Of a DNA stretch of 64,000 nt, positions 1 to 10,144 are shown one piece after another (the stretch's first letter is position 1; the number at the start of each line of letters is the position of its first letter). Where the stretch lies: the NCBI GenBank assembly GCA_025266875.1, contig JALLLT010000030.1:310001-374000 (forward strand), given 5' to 3'. The translations under genes were made by a program, and so were the position numbers. The notes beneath the pieces were generated by a model. It was not told the DNA's origin. It saw only the letters and a list, made by a program, of their open reading frames with translations, and did no database searches. The DNA comes from Fennellomyces sp. T-0311. Lineage: Eukaryota > Mucoromycota > Mucoromycetes > Mucorales > Lichtheimiaceae.

Positions 1-297
1 CTGTTAGAAACTATTCGAAGTACCAGAACGGCAGGGCAACTGCATTCTCCTTTGGCACTAACGATAAATACAACAGGTAACCTGTTTCCAACAAGAGTAT
101 TTTTTAACCTTTATAATTGAAGTGCTCGAGTGGACATTTTGTGTTTTAAATTTATGATATTTATATATGATTGCTATGCTTATACCAAACGACTAAAGCC
201 AAATTTGAAGCTACTTTCCAACACAAGTCCGTTTGCTAGTCAAAGCAGTTGGATTTGTTCTATTTAAAAGTTTCTTTAGTGGCCAACATCATCCGTT

Positions 298-892
298 TTA
301 TGTGTTTTCCGTCTTGTTATGCGCTTGGTGCTCTTGCTGCTCGCGATTCGCTATGCGTGTCTGGTTCAAATTAACATGGTAATAATTTACGTTATACGTG
401 ATTGTTGTCGGATATCTTGCTCCGTCGGGGTATTTAACAGCGACAGTATGGTGGTCTTTGTCACCATCTACCACGACCCAACCACCGGCTGGAAGTGTGA
501 CAGAAAAGCGAGTGATCTCGTGCCCATCATTTATACGGGTGATCTGTACATCAAGTAGTATATTAGTAGCTTCCAATATCGTAGTAACTATTAAGCATAC
601 ATGGAGTCGAACGCTATCCATACGGTTCTTAAAAAGATTACAATCAATGTTAGTGTAGTGACAGCATTCCTTTTCGCCAGGAGAGATATCTTTTTTGAAG
701 GCACTGTAATTATACGAGTAAGTTGAAATATAACCACTTTTTTAACGAATATAGCGCATACCGGCTTTTTAAAGTGGTATATTGTTGAGCTCTTATAATA
801 GTGTTGTCACTGTGCTTATTATAGACACAGTAGCTGTATGTGTAGTATGGCTGGATAGAAAGAGTAAATACCAGAAGAAATAAAAAACGCAT
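298..892 (-). CDS. CVYN-family small secreted protein, copy 1
   Basis: Three exons (892-762, 703-601, 543-298) give 159 residues, phases 2 and 0, GT-AG borders. Residues 1-20 are a signal peptide starting MRFLFLL. Exon 1 carries YCVYNKHSDNT, exon 2 SPGEKECCHY and DCN, exon 3 FSVTLPAGGW and DGDKDHHTVAVKYPDG. Four cysteines (one in YCVYN, the CC pair, one in DCN) suggest two disulfides in a secreted protein. After the conserved module the protein runs on about 30 residues into a Gln/His/Asn-rich tail ending in NKTENT, longer than most copies. An ATG four codons upstream (904) is possible, but all intact copies align from MRF or MHF. A TATA-like element lies near 950. The family's function is unknown to me; secretion is inferred from the signal peptide. 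Confidence 0.8.
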
Positions 893-1043
893 GGTAGTAT
901 TCATGGTATATAGGGCTACACTACCTTTGTACACAGCTAGCAGACTACTTATATTGCTTGATTTAAGCTTACCAATGCAATTCATTATAACTTTGTGGAG
1001 ACGATTTTGTTATTTTCTTTATCTACGACGCATAAGTTAAATG

Positions 1044-1356
1044 AGATAAAGAAATTAAGGTTTGAGGAGGCTTCCTGAAGTTTTTGGTGTGGTTATGTGT
1101 GTGTGTGGACGAAGTAATTCGTGAGACTCTTTATAGGAGAGATTTATTCCGGGAAAGAGAGAGAGAAACACAAATTGGAAATAGACTATTCTTACGCTAC
1201 CGCATGTTACACCAGATACAACTCATTGGTCTCCCGATACCACTGGATACGACACTTCCTGAATCATTCAATGGAAGGCATCTTGAAACGTGCACTTCAA
1301 TGGATTCCTTTTATAGACAAAATCCGAGGATATGCACTATTCAGATGGCTTGCTAG
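1044..1356. promoter_or_regulatory. conserved upstream block of copy 1
   Basis: The stretch upstream of copy 1 contains GATAAAGAAATTA at 1044-1056 and, further out, CTTTTATAGACAAAATCCG followed by ATGCACTATTC around 1310-1343. The same words recur upstream of copies 5, 6 and 8, usually closer together. The GATAA core resembles a fungal GATA-factor site, but that reading is inference. Nothing else was recognised between 893 and 1947. Confidence 0.45.
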
Positions 1357-1947
1357 ATATACCTTAACAAAATGAAAAGTACAGCAATATATCCATAAAC
1401 TTAATAAGCAGCATTATTGTGCATTGAAAATTATTCAGATACGTATCGATAAGGTTTTCGTATCTACACTTGACAGTCGCAAGGATATACATATACATAT
1501 ATATTTTATTATCCCCAGGTGCCGACGATGTAGCTTAAAGGTTTTGGAATTAATATTTACTGGCTCCACTTGTCTTAAGAATAGGGCATACTGATATTCT
1601 ATAAGCGGCTAATTAGGTCCTTTCCGATACCATTATCTAATGGCGACAAAAAAGCAGAAAGTAACCGTGTATACACCACTCTATATTCTGTACCCTGTGT
1701 TAAACTCGTTTCTATTCTACGTAATATATATGCAAGTAATTAAAGCCAAATGTAAAGCTGTCATATTTCGGGGCGTCTAACTCGCTGTAATTGACTTTTT
1801 CCATTTAAAAGGATCTTCAGTGACTAACGCTTCCTGCTTTAACGGTTTCGGACTTATTTGCACTGGGTACATTGGTTCTTCAAGACTCCTTGAGAGCGTT
1901 TGGTTAAATGGGCATGAAACTTTAGGCCATCTTGAATTATTGTGTCG

Positions 1948-2443
1948 TCATATATCCTTCCATCCCCCCCCCCATTTAACTGCTACAGTGCGGTGCATCC
2001 TATCACCATCTCCTACTACCCAGCCACCAGCTGGAAGCGTAACCAAAAAGCTGGTAACCTGCTGCCCATGGTACCTGCGACTGATCTATGTACGTATCAA
2101 TAAACACACTGGCATGTTTTCAATATCAGAGTAGCTAGAGCAACAGACATGAAGAGTGATAATATGATTTGGGCTCCCTTGACGATTGTAGTCTCTGTGG
2201 CTGTAATGACAGCACTCCTTGCCACCACATGGTATCCTTTTGATAAAAGCGCTGTGCTTTAGAGTAAATCAGTATATGCAAAGATATTTTTGCATAAAGA
2301 AAACGATCTTACCGGGATGCTAGAGTAATATATGGTTGAGCTTCTATAACTGTCTCGTCAGTATGTTTGTTGTAGACACAGAAACAGTATGCGTGGAACG
2401 GCAGGATAGAGATGGTAAGCATTAAAAGCGACACTAACTGACT
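1948..2443 (-). pseudogene. CVYN-family copy 2, broken
   Basis: All three exon blocks can be traced: exon 1 about 2443-2312 (HAYCFCVYNKHTDETVIEAQ), exon 2 about 2251-2150 (GGKECCHYSHRDYN) and exon 3 from 2085. Four faults are visible. The start codon is gone: the position aligning with MRF reads Ser-Gln-Leu. The DCN cysteine is Tyr. The donor after exon 2 is GTCTGT instead of GTAAGT or GTATGT. In exon 3 a run of ten C on the plus strand (1964-1973) sits where other copies encode PDG, and the frame after it stops at 1948-1950, whereas the next frame continues with a plausible tail. The homopolymer could be a sequencing error, but the lost start and cysteine argue for a real pseudogene. Confidence 0.7.
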
Positions 2444-3104
2444 ATTAAAAGCTAGAATTTGAGGAGATTTCCTGGGCCACTAAACAAATCGTATATTACA
2501 GCGCCCACTACTATAACCCTTAATAGTCAAGAGCAATAATATTCATACGGATATTACTAGAACACATTGAGAATAACCATGAGCGGCTCAAATTGCTATG
2601 GTGTGAAAAGAACTATATGGGCATTCAAACTGAGGTGATATATCTTTAACAAGAATTTATAATATCATTACAGCAAGTCAGTATTCTGCATATTATTGAT
2701 GTAGACAGCGCTTCCATAACTTTAATCGACAATTGATGCAGAGGAGATCAACAAATATTGCTTGTATTTGGCAACAGATTATTAATTACCAAAAAAAATT
2801 ACAGACGGGATGACTTGCCAATGTGCTCTGTCATATTGTTGTCTTGTGATGGTAGCAATATCGAAAGGACATAGGTGAAGTTAGATTCGAATATTATGTG
2901 CCTTACATCCTATGTACGTATAGCCATGACTTATCAATCGTTCTCACTAATGGGTCTTTCGCGTACTCAAATTAGACTTGGGTTACTTGAAGAATTTTTA
3001 GTGCTTGACACATACATCCACTTTAAAGCCTTTTTTTTGACTTTATTTCGCATTTGTAAATTTTGCATTTAAAGCTTCGCCATACGCGTCTACCTAGATT
3101 CGAT
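2444..3104. other. spacer between copies 2 and 3
   Basis: No gene recognised. Short reading frames here have no family resemblance. The part next to copy 2 (TTTGAGGAGATTTCCTGGG near 2458-2476) resembles the upstream block of copy 1 (TTTGAGGAGGCTTCCTG near 1060-1077). Confidence 0.5.
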
Positions 3105-3629
3105 TCAAACAGACATGTCATTATACTCCTGCGTTTCTAGCGGATAATCCGTTCCGTTTGCATATTTCACGAGCACAGAATACACGTCTTTGGTACCAGG
3201 TACCTCGGCCCAGCCACCAGCAGGAAGTGTTACAGACAAGTGAGAGATCCACGCCCCATTACTAAGGCGACTGATCTGCTCGTCGACAATAATTCAGAAG
3301 TCTTTCTAACAACAGAATATCAAAGGCATACCCAAAGTTTGGTTGGCTCCTCCTGAGATTTCAGTCGACTGCAGTCAAATGTAGTGTAAGGACAGCATTC
3401 CTTTTCACCAGGACTTATCTGTTTCTTGAAAGGTCTGTATTTGATTGTATGAGTGTACCGTGATGATACAGATTTTTTTTTACTGGGATAGCATATACCT
3501 ATTAGGGGATCCGGAGTACTGTTCAGCTTCTATAATTGTGTCATCGGTGTGCTTGTTGTAGATACAGTAACTGTATGTATAGTACGGCAGAGCACAGATA
3601 GTAAAGGTTAAAAGAAATATAAACCGCAT
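3105..3629 (-). CDS. CVYN-family small secreted protein, copy 3
   Basis: Three exons (3629-3499, 3434-3332, 3275-3105) add to 405 nt, giving 134 residues with phases 2 and 0. The signal peptide MRFIFLLTFTICALPYYTYS is followed by YCIYNKHTDDT, then PFKKQISPGEKECCPYTT and a DCS variant of DCN, then LSVTLPAGGW. Exon 3 departs from most copies: the DGD...HTVAVK segment reads VPGTKDVYSVLVKYANG, so the acidic DGD triplet is lost while length is kept. All four cysteines are present. TATAAATA lies 59 bp upstream of the ATG. Unknown function; secreted by inference from the signal peptide. Confidence 0.82.
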
Positions 3630-3687
3630 GATGTTGTCACTGAGACTGTGCGTATTGGTTCTGTAACCATGATGAATGCTGAATAAA

Positions 3688-3695
3688 TATTTATA
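3688..3695 (-). promoter_or_regulatory. TATA box of copy 3
   Basis: TATAAATA on the coding strand, 59 bp upstream of the copy 3 ATG. The same octamer lies at the same distance upstream of copies 6 (8538-8545) and 11 (18636-18643) and 37 bp upstream of copy 8 (11599-11606). Close variants lie 35-60 bp upstream of the other copies. Confidence 0.6.
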
Positions 3696-4641
3696 CTTTT
3701 TGCATCCCCATCAATATAATATATTCACTATTTATAGCTCACATTGGGAAAAAAGATTTAGAAAAACTTCAATTTATTAAAAGTAATCATCAATGATGCT
3801 AAAGTACTTCAATCGTATTTGGAAATATGTGTAGTATCGCATCGAAAAATTCGTCTATAGCTTTCATGCGAGATCATGGGTGAGATGGTGCACAATAGAT
3901 GATGATGATCCATAATTTACCGCAGGCACCATTGGTTTGGCCACTTTGACAACTCTGTAGACACACATTCTCAAAATCTATTTTTGCAATAAGTTATAGT
4001 GTCGTCCGTATCGTCATTAAGAAAATATATAGAGTGTATAAATACAATCGGACGGCAAACATCAAATTTTGCAGTAACGCACCAAAAATTCAAGGAAGCA
4101 CATACATAGCTGAAAAAGTGTCGTGCACCTCGCTCAAAACGGTGACATTAACTTTCAAAAGCTGGTATTGCCGCTTCAACGTTCCGTACATCAGGTTCAA
4201 AAATCTGTGCAAGCTCTAATTAGGTACGACCACATCAAAAAATCCAAACACGTTCTCGACAATTTAGTCCGGGATTGTAGTAGGGAATAAGATATTAAGA
4301 GCGTAATAACTAGTAAAGATTAAGGTGACATTGTTGTACATGATTAAAAGCTGCAAGATATAATGTTGCCTTTTTATTACAGTAGGTCCTGTAAGCGAAA
4401 TGAATGTTTGTGAAGTGAACCCCCACAGTGCGCCAATCAGAAGGAAAAAGTACTGTATATGTCGCGTTTAAACTCAAAAACTATCATTTCCACTACAAGG
4501 GGCATTTGCTTGTCGAAATCTGATTCCGTGGCATGTGTACATACTCAAAAAACCCTTTATTGCTTGCTACTATCCATTTGACTTTCCATCTTAACACTTG
4601 GGCCACTCTTCAAGATTCCTTGTACGTGTTATCAAATTATG
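3696..4641. other. spacer, no gene recognised
   Basis: AT-rich spacer between copies 3 and 4. The short open frame at 4034-4219 has no signal peptide, no family motif and no recognisable homologue. Confidence 0.5.
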
Positions 4642-5176
4642 CTAAATGAAGGGTGTGCCATGCTCAATTATTATTAGATACTCTGTTCCGTCTGCATATT
4701 TAACCGCCACAGTGTGGTTCTTTTTTTCGCTATCTACAACAACAATCCAACCACCGGCAAGAAGTGTAACAGAAAAGCGAATAATCATTTTGTCAATATA
4801 GTAACGGGTGATCTATATACCACATAGGGGCATATTAGCAACTTTCCACCGACATGAAAGTAGCTAGTAGGACATACCCAGAGTTTGAGTTGTTCATGAT
4901 TAGTCATATATGGATTGCAGTCACGGTCGATATAAGGGCAGGGTTCCTTTCCAGCAGGGTACACCTATTTGTGAAAAGCATTGTACTCATAACATCAGTA
5001 AGTTGTTATAGACAGATTTTTTTACAGTGATGTAGAACCTACATGGCTGGTGGCGCAGGAGGATATTGTCAAACATCTGAAAGGGTATCATCGCTATGCT
5101 TGTTATAACCACAGTAGCAACATGCGTAATATGCTAAGACAGCAACTGTAGGAGCTGAAAGAGATAAAAAGCGCAT
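4642..5176 (-). pseudogene. CVYN-family copy 4, broken by two nonsense codons
   Basis: The gene is easily traced from ATG at 5174-5176 (MRFLSLSAPTVAVLAYYACC) through YCGYNKHSDDT, exon 2 (YPAGKEPCPY, RDCNP) and exon 3 (4812-4642, FSVTLLAGGW, HTVAVKYADGTEY) to a normal TAG. Two in-frame stops interrupt it: TGA in exon 1 just before the conserved QY pair, where other copies have Arg, and TAG at 4965-4967 where other copies read FHK-x-I-Y-P. One cysteine of the CC pair is Pro. Splice sites are still good (GTATGT donor after exon 2), so decay is recent and point-mutational. Confidence 0.8.
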
Positions 5177-5283
5177 GGTATTTTTAGTTAATTAGCTATA
5201 AAGCAAGACTTCTGATACCACCGTCCAGCGGCGAGACGAGTATACAATTATGAGTAGTCGGAGATTTACGAAACTGAGGTGGA

Positions 5284-5718
5284 ACAAACGATACAAAAAA
5301 TAAAAGAGATCAAGAAAAGTACCTTTAAAGTTTCAGGTATGCTTTATTGGATACAGCGTTCTATATTTTTATATTTTTCTGCGTATTGAATTAGTAATGG
5401 CAGTTTAAATAGTTCTTCGTCTTCAGAAGTGCCTGGATGGATAGATGACGTATATGATCCTTTTCCTTGTTCTGATCATGCGGATCTTAGGATGTCTTTG
5501 ACAGCCATCCTGCAGTGTAATTCCTGCATTACTATATTAGAGTCAAATAAATGTCCTGTTGAATTTATCTCATTCGTTCATACGGCGTAATCCTTAAGCC
5601 GTGTAGACAAACTACTATGTAAGTATATTTCGCAATGATGTTGGACCGATACGTGCTATCGGGCAGGAAATATCTTCTATTATTGTCTTCAATGGTTGTT
5701 ACACCACAGAAACTATAT
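5284..5718. repeat. 435-bp dispersed repeat, copy R1
   Basis: This segment is clearly alignable over nearly its whole length with 9597-10033. Shared words include TTCTGATCATGCGGATCT, CATTCGTTCATACGG and GGAAATATCTTCT. No terminal inverted repeats or target duplications are obvious. Just beyond its right end (5718 to about 5800, minus strand) are degenerate words matching exon 1 of copy 7, so R1 looks like a relic of a second copy-7-like gene (exon 1 plus long intron 1) whose exons 2-3 are gone. Confidence 0.75.
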
Positions 5719-5890
5719 TGTATTCTGAAATGCAAAAGATTTATATAGATAGCAGACAGTATGTGTATACGTAATTTTCCTTTTTTTAAACGTTTATTCT
5801 GCACTTTGGTCTTAATTTTACCTTTGACATTGTTGCTCTTCAAAGTTCACTGTACGCATTTTAGTTCGAGTTGGCTATGTATATATACGT

Positions 5891-6425
5891 TTATACACCA
5901 TATTCAATTTGTGTGCCATCGTAGTTCCTTCCGTCTGCAAATTTAACCGCAATAGTATGATGCTTTTTGTCACCATCTACTGCCAGCCATCCGCCAACCG
6001 GAACTGTAACTGCAAGCCTTGTGATTTGTGTTCGTTTTTTTCCATTCAGGCGCTCAACCTAGCCAGCAATTTCAATATCCAGGAACTTGCTTTTATTGCC
6101 AGGGCGGACATGTTTTATGACTTACGTGGAGCTTAATGATATCATCTCTTTCCCTACCTAGACTGCAGTCATATGCGGTATAGGGGCAACATTCTTTTCC
6201 ACCAGGATATATAAACTTGTGGAAAGGACTATGAATGTAGCATGATTAGTAGTTCGTGATACATACTTTTTTTTTTACAAGAAAAAATAAAACCTACTGA
6301 GAGACGCCTGCATATTGCCTCACAACTAGAATTGTATCGTCGCTATGCTTGTTATAGACGCAGTAACTGTATACGTAGCATGGCCAGACGGCGAGAGTAA
6401 AGGTTAAAAGGGATAAGAAGCGCAT
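5891..6425 (-). CDS. CVYN-family small secreted protein, copy 5
   Basis: Exons 6425-6298, 6228-6126 and 6058-5891 total 399 nt, giving 132 residues. Signal peptide MRFLSLLTFTLAVWPCYVYS, then YCVYNKHSDDTILVVRQY, then PFHKFIYPGGKECCPYTAYD. Exon 3 has a lysine/arginine-rich lead (NGKKRTQITR) before LAVTVPVGGW and DGDKKHHTIAVKFADG. The exon 1 donor must be GTAGGT inside the word CAGTAGGT; using the later GT would leave an in-frame TAG, and only the earlier one gives phase 2. Exon 3 is most like that of copy 6, so these two are probably sister duplicates. A TATA-like CTATAAAA lies about 35 bp upstream. Function unknown. Confidence 0.82.
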
Positions 6426-6560
6426 AATAATTGCTGGTAACGGAGTTAAAAGTGTATGCTTTTATAGTCATTGGAAAGATTACTTTTACTGCCTTTCTCC
6501 ACACCATAAAATTCATTATAACATGTGAGAGTTTTGCCGTTTATCTGAACCACAAAATGC

Positions 6561-6636
6561 GATAAAGAAATTAAATACTTAGGCTTCTTCGGTATCTTCC
6601 GATATGCACTATTATCCTTTTTATAGGTAAAGTCCG
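6561..6636. promoter_or_regulatory. conserved upstream block of copy 5
   Basis: GATAAAGAAATTA at 6561-6573, ATGCACTATTATC near 6604 and CTTTTTATAGGTAAA near 6618-6632, about 140-210 bp upstream of the copy 5 ATG. The same three words in the same order occur upstream of copy 6 (8592-8678) and, more diverged, copies 8 (11686-11750) and 11 (18692-18760). Confidence 0.5.
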
Positions 6637-7951
6637 GTAACGTGTATACAGAAATTGATAGATACCAGGATTTGTAATATTCAAAGTGAAATAAATTAAT
6701 ATTTGGCAACACTCAAACCTTGTGTAATACGAATATGGAAGTATACATACATGTCCGCTGAAAAGATCATTCCGTACTAGTTAATATTGCGATCACTTTA
6801 AACGATACAACTCTATAGTATTTATCGGCTTGCTTTACACCGTGTACTTCTGACAACTTCATTTTGTTTCTTCTGATTGTACTTCGTTACTACAGTAGTA
6901 ATATGTACATTGCATACTGTGTCTTGTTGAAAATGAAATGCAAGGCCTCCTGGAAGATACAATCAATATTTGTGTTAAATAGTTCACTTGGCCAACATCC
7001 ACGAACCTCAAAGAGATCCCGTTCAATATAAAGCCACTTAATAAATATCACACGACCATGAAATGCTCTGCAGCCACATTTTTATTAAATCCTTTTCCTG
7101 TTACGTACGTAGGTGCGGAAAACATAAGCGTGCATGAGGTAATCGAGTAATACTGAAACTCTTGCATTGGGTAAAAACGGTAGGAAGTATATGCTCAATA
7201 TGTACGGGCACTTTATAATGAATTTAGACTATAATATTGTAATGAAGTGACATAGAACGGCACCATAGTTTATCCGGATGGTCGCGTGTCACAGTTAAAT
7301 TAACAAACATGCAGACCGATTATTTAGTCAATGGAAACCCAGTAGTGAAATAAACAGACTCTTTCTTCCCACATAACCCTTCGACTCCGTATAGTTGAAG
7401 AAAAGTGGCCGTTTCTTGTTTGTACGTGGTGACTTAAGAGCTCTCACGAACGCTCACGACTGTACCGAATATTAACGACAGCGATGGATTATATAGTTTT
7501 GCACTTGTTGTCTACCGTTCCTGATTACTTTTGTTTCGCTTATAACTCATTGTATATTTATCGCCCAGTAATTGACTGGTATGTTCCCTTTCCCGTCATT
7601 AAGAAGTTTACATCCCCAAACCGATTGCTTAAATGTATCATTGTTAATGGGAGGTAGTGGCGCCTAAAAAGAAATAAACCCTCGCAACAATATGTGAAAA
7701 TTCTATGTATCTATGTAGTAGGGAGTATATGGCTAATAGTTAAAAAAAGTATGTATACAGTTTTCTTTTCTAGAACATAGTTTTTTTTTTGGCTTGTTCG
7801 CGGAAAAAATGGATTTTGGTTTAAATGCGTAAAAGGTTTTGAAGCAACTAATTTGTCATTCACTGTGACAATTTTCGCTTTGTTTTGCCGTTGACACTGC
7901 TACTTTCAAAGCTCACTGTAATTGTTGGTTTTGAGTTGAAGGTTCATATGC
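6637..7951. other. spacer with a faint plus-strand relic
   Basis: No intact gene. At about 7249-7312 the plus strand encodes fragments (DIERHHS, then VYPDGRVSQLN one frame over) resembling the DGD...HHTVAVK.PDG part of exon 3 with a frame change between them. If real this is the only family trace in the opposite orientation. Confidence 0.35.
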
Positions 7952-8479
7952 CTATACACCATAGATGACACGTGCCCCATCGAACGTTCTTCCGTCTGCA
8001 AATTTAACGGCGACAGTGTGGTTTTCTTTGTTACCGTCGACAACAAGCCATCCACCAATAGGTACTGTAACTGCAAGTCCGACGATTTGTCTTCGTGTTG
8101 CTCCATCTATGCGCTTAACCTAGATAATAATTTTAATATCTTAGGGACTTTGTTGCTTTTGCCGTCAGGAACAGCTTTGAACTTACGTGGAGCATAATGA
8201 TGTCGTCTCTACCCATACCTAGATTACAATCACGTGTAGTATAAGGGCAACATTCTTTTCCAGCGGGATATATAGTTTTGTGGAAAGGACTACATATTAT
8301 GATGAGAAGGACATGATACACAATAGATTTTTCTGCAAAAGTAGTACCAACCTAAGGTCCCCTGAATATTGTCTAACCTCTAGAATTGTATTGTCGTAAT
8401 GTTCGTTATAGACACAGTAGCTAAAGACATTGTAAGGTAATACGGCGAGAATAATGGTTAAAATGAATAAGAAATGCAT
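7952..8479 (-). CDS. CVYN-family small secreted protein, copy 6
   Basis: Exons 8479-8352, 8289-8187 and 8119-7952 total 399 nt, giving 132 residues. The start is MHFLFILTIILAVLPYNVFS, a signal peptide, followed by YCVYNEHYDNTILEVRQY. Exon 2 gives FHKTIYPAGKECCPYTTRDC. Exon 3 has RRQIVGLAVTVPIGGW and DGNKENHTVAVKFADG. Four cysteines conserved. Donors are GTTGGT and GTAAGT. It shares with copy 5 the basic insert before LAVTV and the short C-terminus ending YGV. TATAAATA at 8538-8545 and the GATAAAG block at 8592-8678 lie upstream. Function unknown. Confidence 0.83.
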
Positions 8480-8537
8480 TATAAAAGTTATCGGTAGTAA
8501 CGAAGGATATAACGTTGTTTTAATCTTTCGCTCATAC

Positions 8538-8545
8538 TATTTATA
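8538..8545 (-). promoter_or_regulatory. TATA box of copy 6
   Basis: TATAAATA on the coding strand, 59 bp upstream of the copy 6 ATG, the same spacing as in copies 3 and 11. Confidence 0.6.
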
Positions 8546-8591
8546 CTGAATTCATGCAGAATAACGTGCCTTGCATTTCCCTAGCAAAAGC

Positions 8592-8678
8592 GATAAAGAA
8601 AATAAAGTTTGACACTCCCTAAATATGGGAAACTGTCATGCAGTATGCACTATCTGCTTTTTATAGGTAAATACCGAC
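8592..8678. promoter_or_regulatory. conserved upstream block of copy 6
   Basis: CGATAAAGAAAATAAAG, then TATGCACTATCTG, then CTTTTTATAGGTAAATACC, matching the order and spacing of the block upstream of copy 5. No gene was seen between this block and copy 7 at 9181. Confidence 0.5.
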
Positions 8679-9180
8679 AAAGTAGTGTTAAGCAATTGGG
8701 ATACATTTGCAATTTACTAAGCTACGTATAAGAGAGCAAGACTAAGGTGTTGTATGCTAAAGTAATGTAAGCAGAAAAAAATATTACAAATTTCAACCTC
8801 CCTGGAAATAGATAAGTATTTTCATGAGTAGCCCTGACTAGTATACATCGTAATAACAGAAAAGCTGCTTTGAAATTATTCAAAATTTAAGTCATCTATC
8901 GCCAGTCTATCAAATGATATCCAGTGAGTGTCTGGTTAACAGCTCTTTGGCAGTGCTTAATATCATTATGTTCAATATCGTTATGCTCTACATTATTAAA
9001 GCTCTTTGCACATAGTGGTCATCCTGGAAACAAAGACTGTAAATAAATGTAGGATTAATGCTTATTCGAGTGGCCATAATTTATTTGAGAAGTTTTTCGA
9101 TTGCTAGAGCACCCGTTTGTTTAAATTGCTTGCAATCATGTTTGTTACTTAATTTCGTTGCAATTCATCAGTTTGGTGGT

Positions 9181-10144
9181 TCAGCTTGCACCATACTCAA
9201 TGACTGTCTCAGTATAATTCCTTCCATCTGGCCATTTAACAGCTACAGTGTGATTTACTTTGTCACCGTCTACTGCGACCGAGCCACCGGCAGGAAGTGT
9301 AACCGAAAACATAGCGAGCTGTCCGTCATTAATACGGGCAATCTAGAATTACACGGTTAGTTTTCCTTGAGAATTTCCTGTGTGGAAGCGGTTTTACCCA
9401 GAGTTCGACTATGGCAAATCGGTACTTGCTTGGATTACAATCAAATTCAGTATACGGGCAACATTCCTTTCCTTGCCAAAACACCTCCCTAAAAAATGGA
9501 TTGCTACTCGTTTTGATGAGTTTGCAGTAATAAAGATATATTTTCTTATGAAGTGGGCAGAACCTACATACCGAATGATTGGTACGGAGTGAAGTGAATC
9601 AACGGTACAAAGAATGAAACGAGACTTATAAAAGTATCTTTGAAGTTTCGGATATGCTTTATTGAATGCAACGCTCTATGCTTTTACATCTTTTTGTGTA
9701 TTGAATTAGCGATGGCAGTTTAGATAGTGTTTCGTCTTCAGAATTGCCTGAATGAATAGAGGACGTATAGGATCCTTTCTTTCGTTCTGATCATGCGGAT
9801 CTGAGGAAGTCTTTGACATCCGCCATGCAGTGTAATGACCGCATTGCTATATTGGAGTCAATTCCATGTCCTGTTGAGTTTATCCCATTCGTTCATACGG
9901 TGTAATTCTTAATCCGTGTAGACAAGCTACTATGTAAGTACACTTCGTGATGATGTTGAACCGATATGTGTTATCCGATAGGAAATATCTTCTCTTATTA
10001 TCATCTGTGGTTGTTTCACCACACGGACTTATATTGTCGAACACTTAAATATGTATCATCGCTATGTTTGTTATAGACACAGTAGCTATACATATAATAC
10101 TGTAAAGTAGTGGCAGTAAGAAATAAAAGAGATAAGAGGTGCAT
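9181..10144 (-). CDS. CVYN-family small secreted protein, copy 7, with enlarged intron 1
   Basis: Exons 10144-10020, 9503-9398 and 9342-9181 add to 393 nt, giving 130 residues. Signal peptide MHLLSLLFLTATTLQYYMYS, then YCVYNKHSDDTYLSVRQY; exon 2 has FWQGKECCPYTEFDCNP; exon 3 FSVTLPAGGS and DGDKVNHTVAVKWPDGRNY. Phases match the family. Intron 1 is 516 nt instead of about 50-80 because it contains repeat copy R2, which reaches into the end of exon 1 and supplies the GTGAAA donor. The conserved GGW tryptophan is Ser here, as in copy 9. Whether the long intron is spliced correctly cannot be told from sequence; the reading frame is intact on both sides. Confidence 0.68.
9597..10033. repeat. 435-bp dispersed repeat, copy R2, inside intron 1 of copy 7
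   Basis: Second member of the repeat also found at 5284-5718, in the same orientation. It fills most of intron 1 of copy 7; its right end overlaps the last codons of exon 1. No terminal inverted repeats seen. Confidence 0.75.

Noticed and set aside
5284..10033. R1 and R2 as solo LTRs or a classified transposon
   Set aside because: No TG...CA ends, terminal inverted repeats or target duplications are visible; segmental duplication explains them at least as well.
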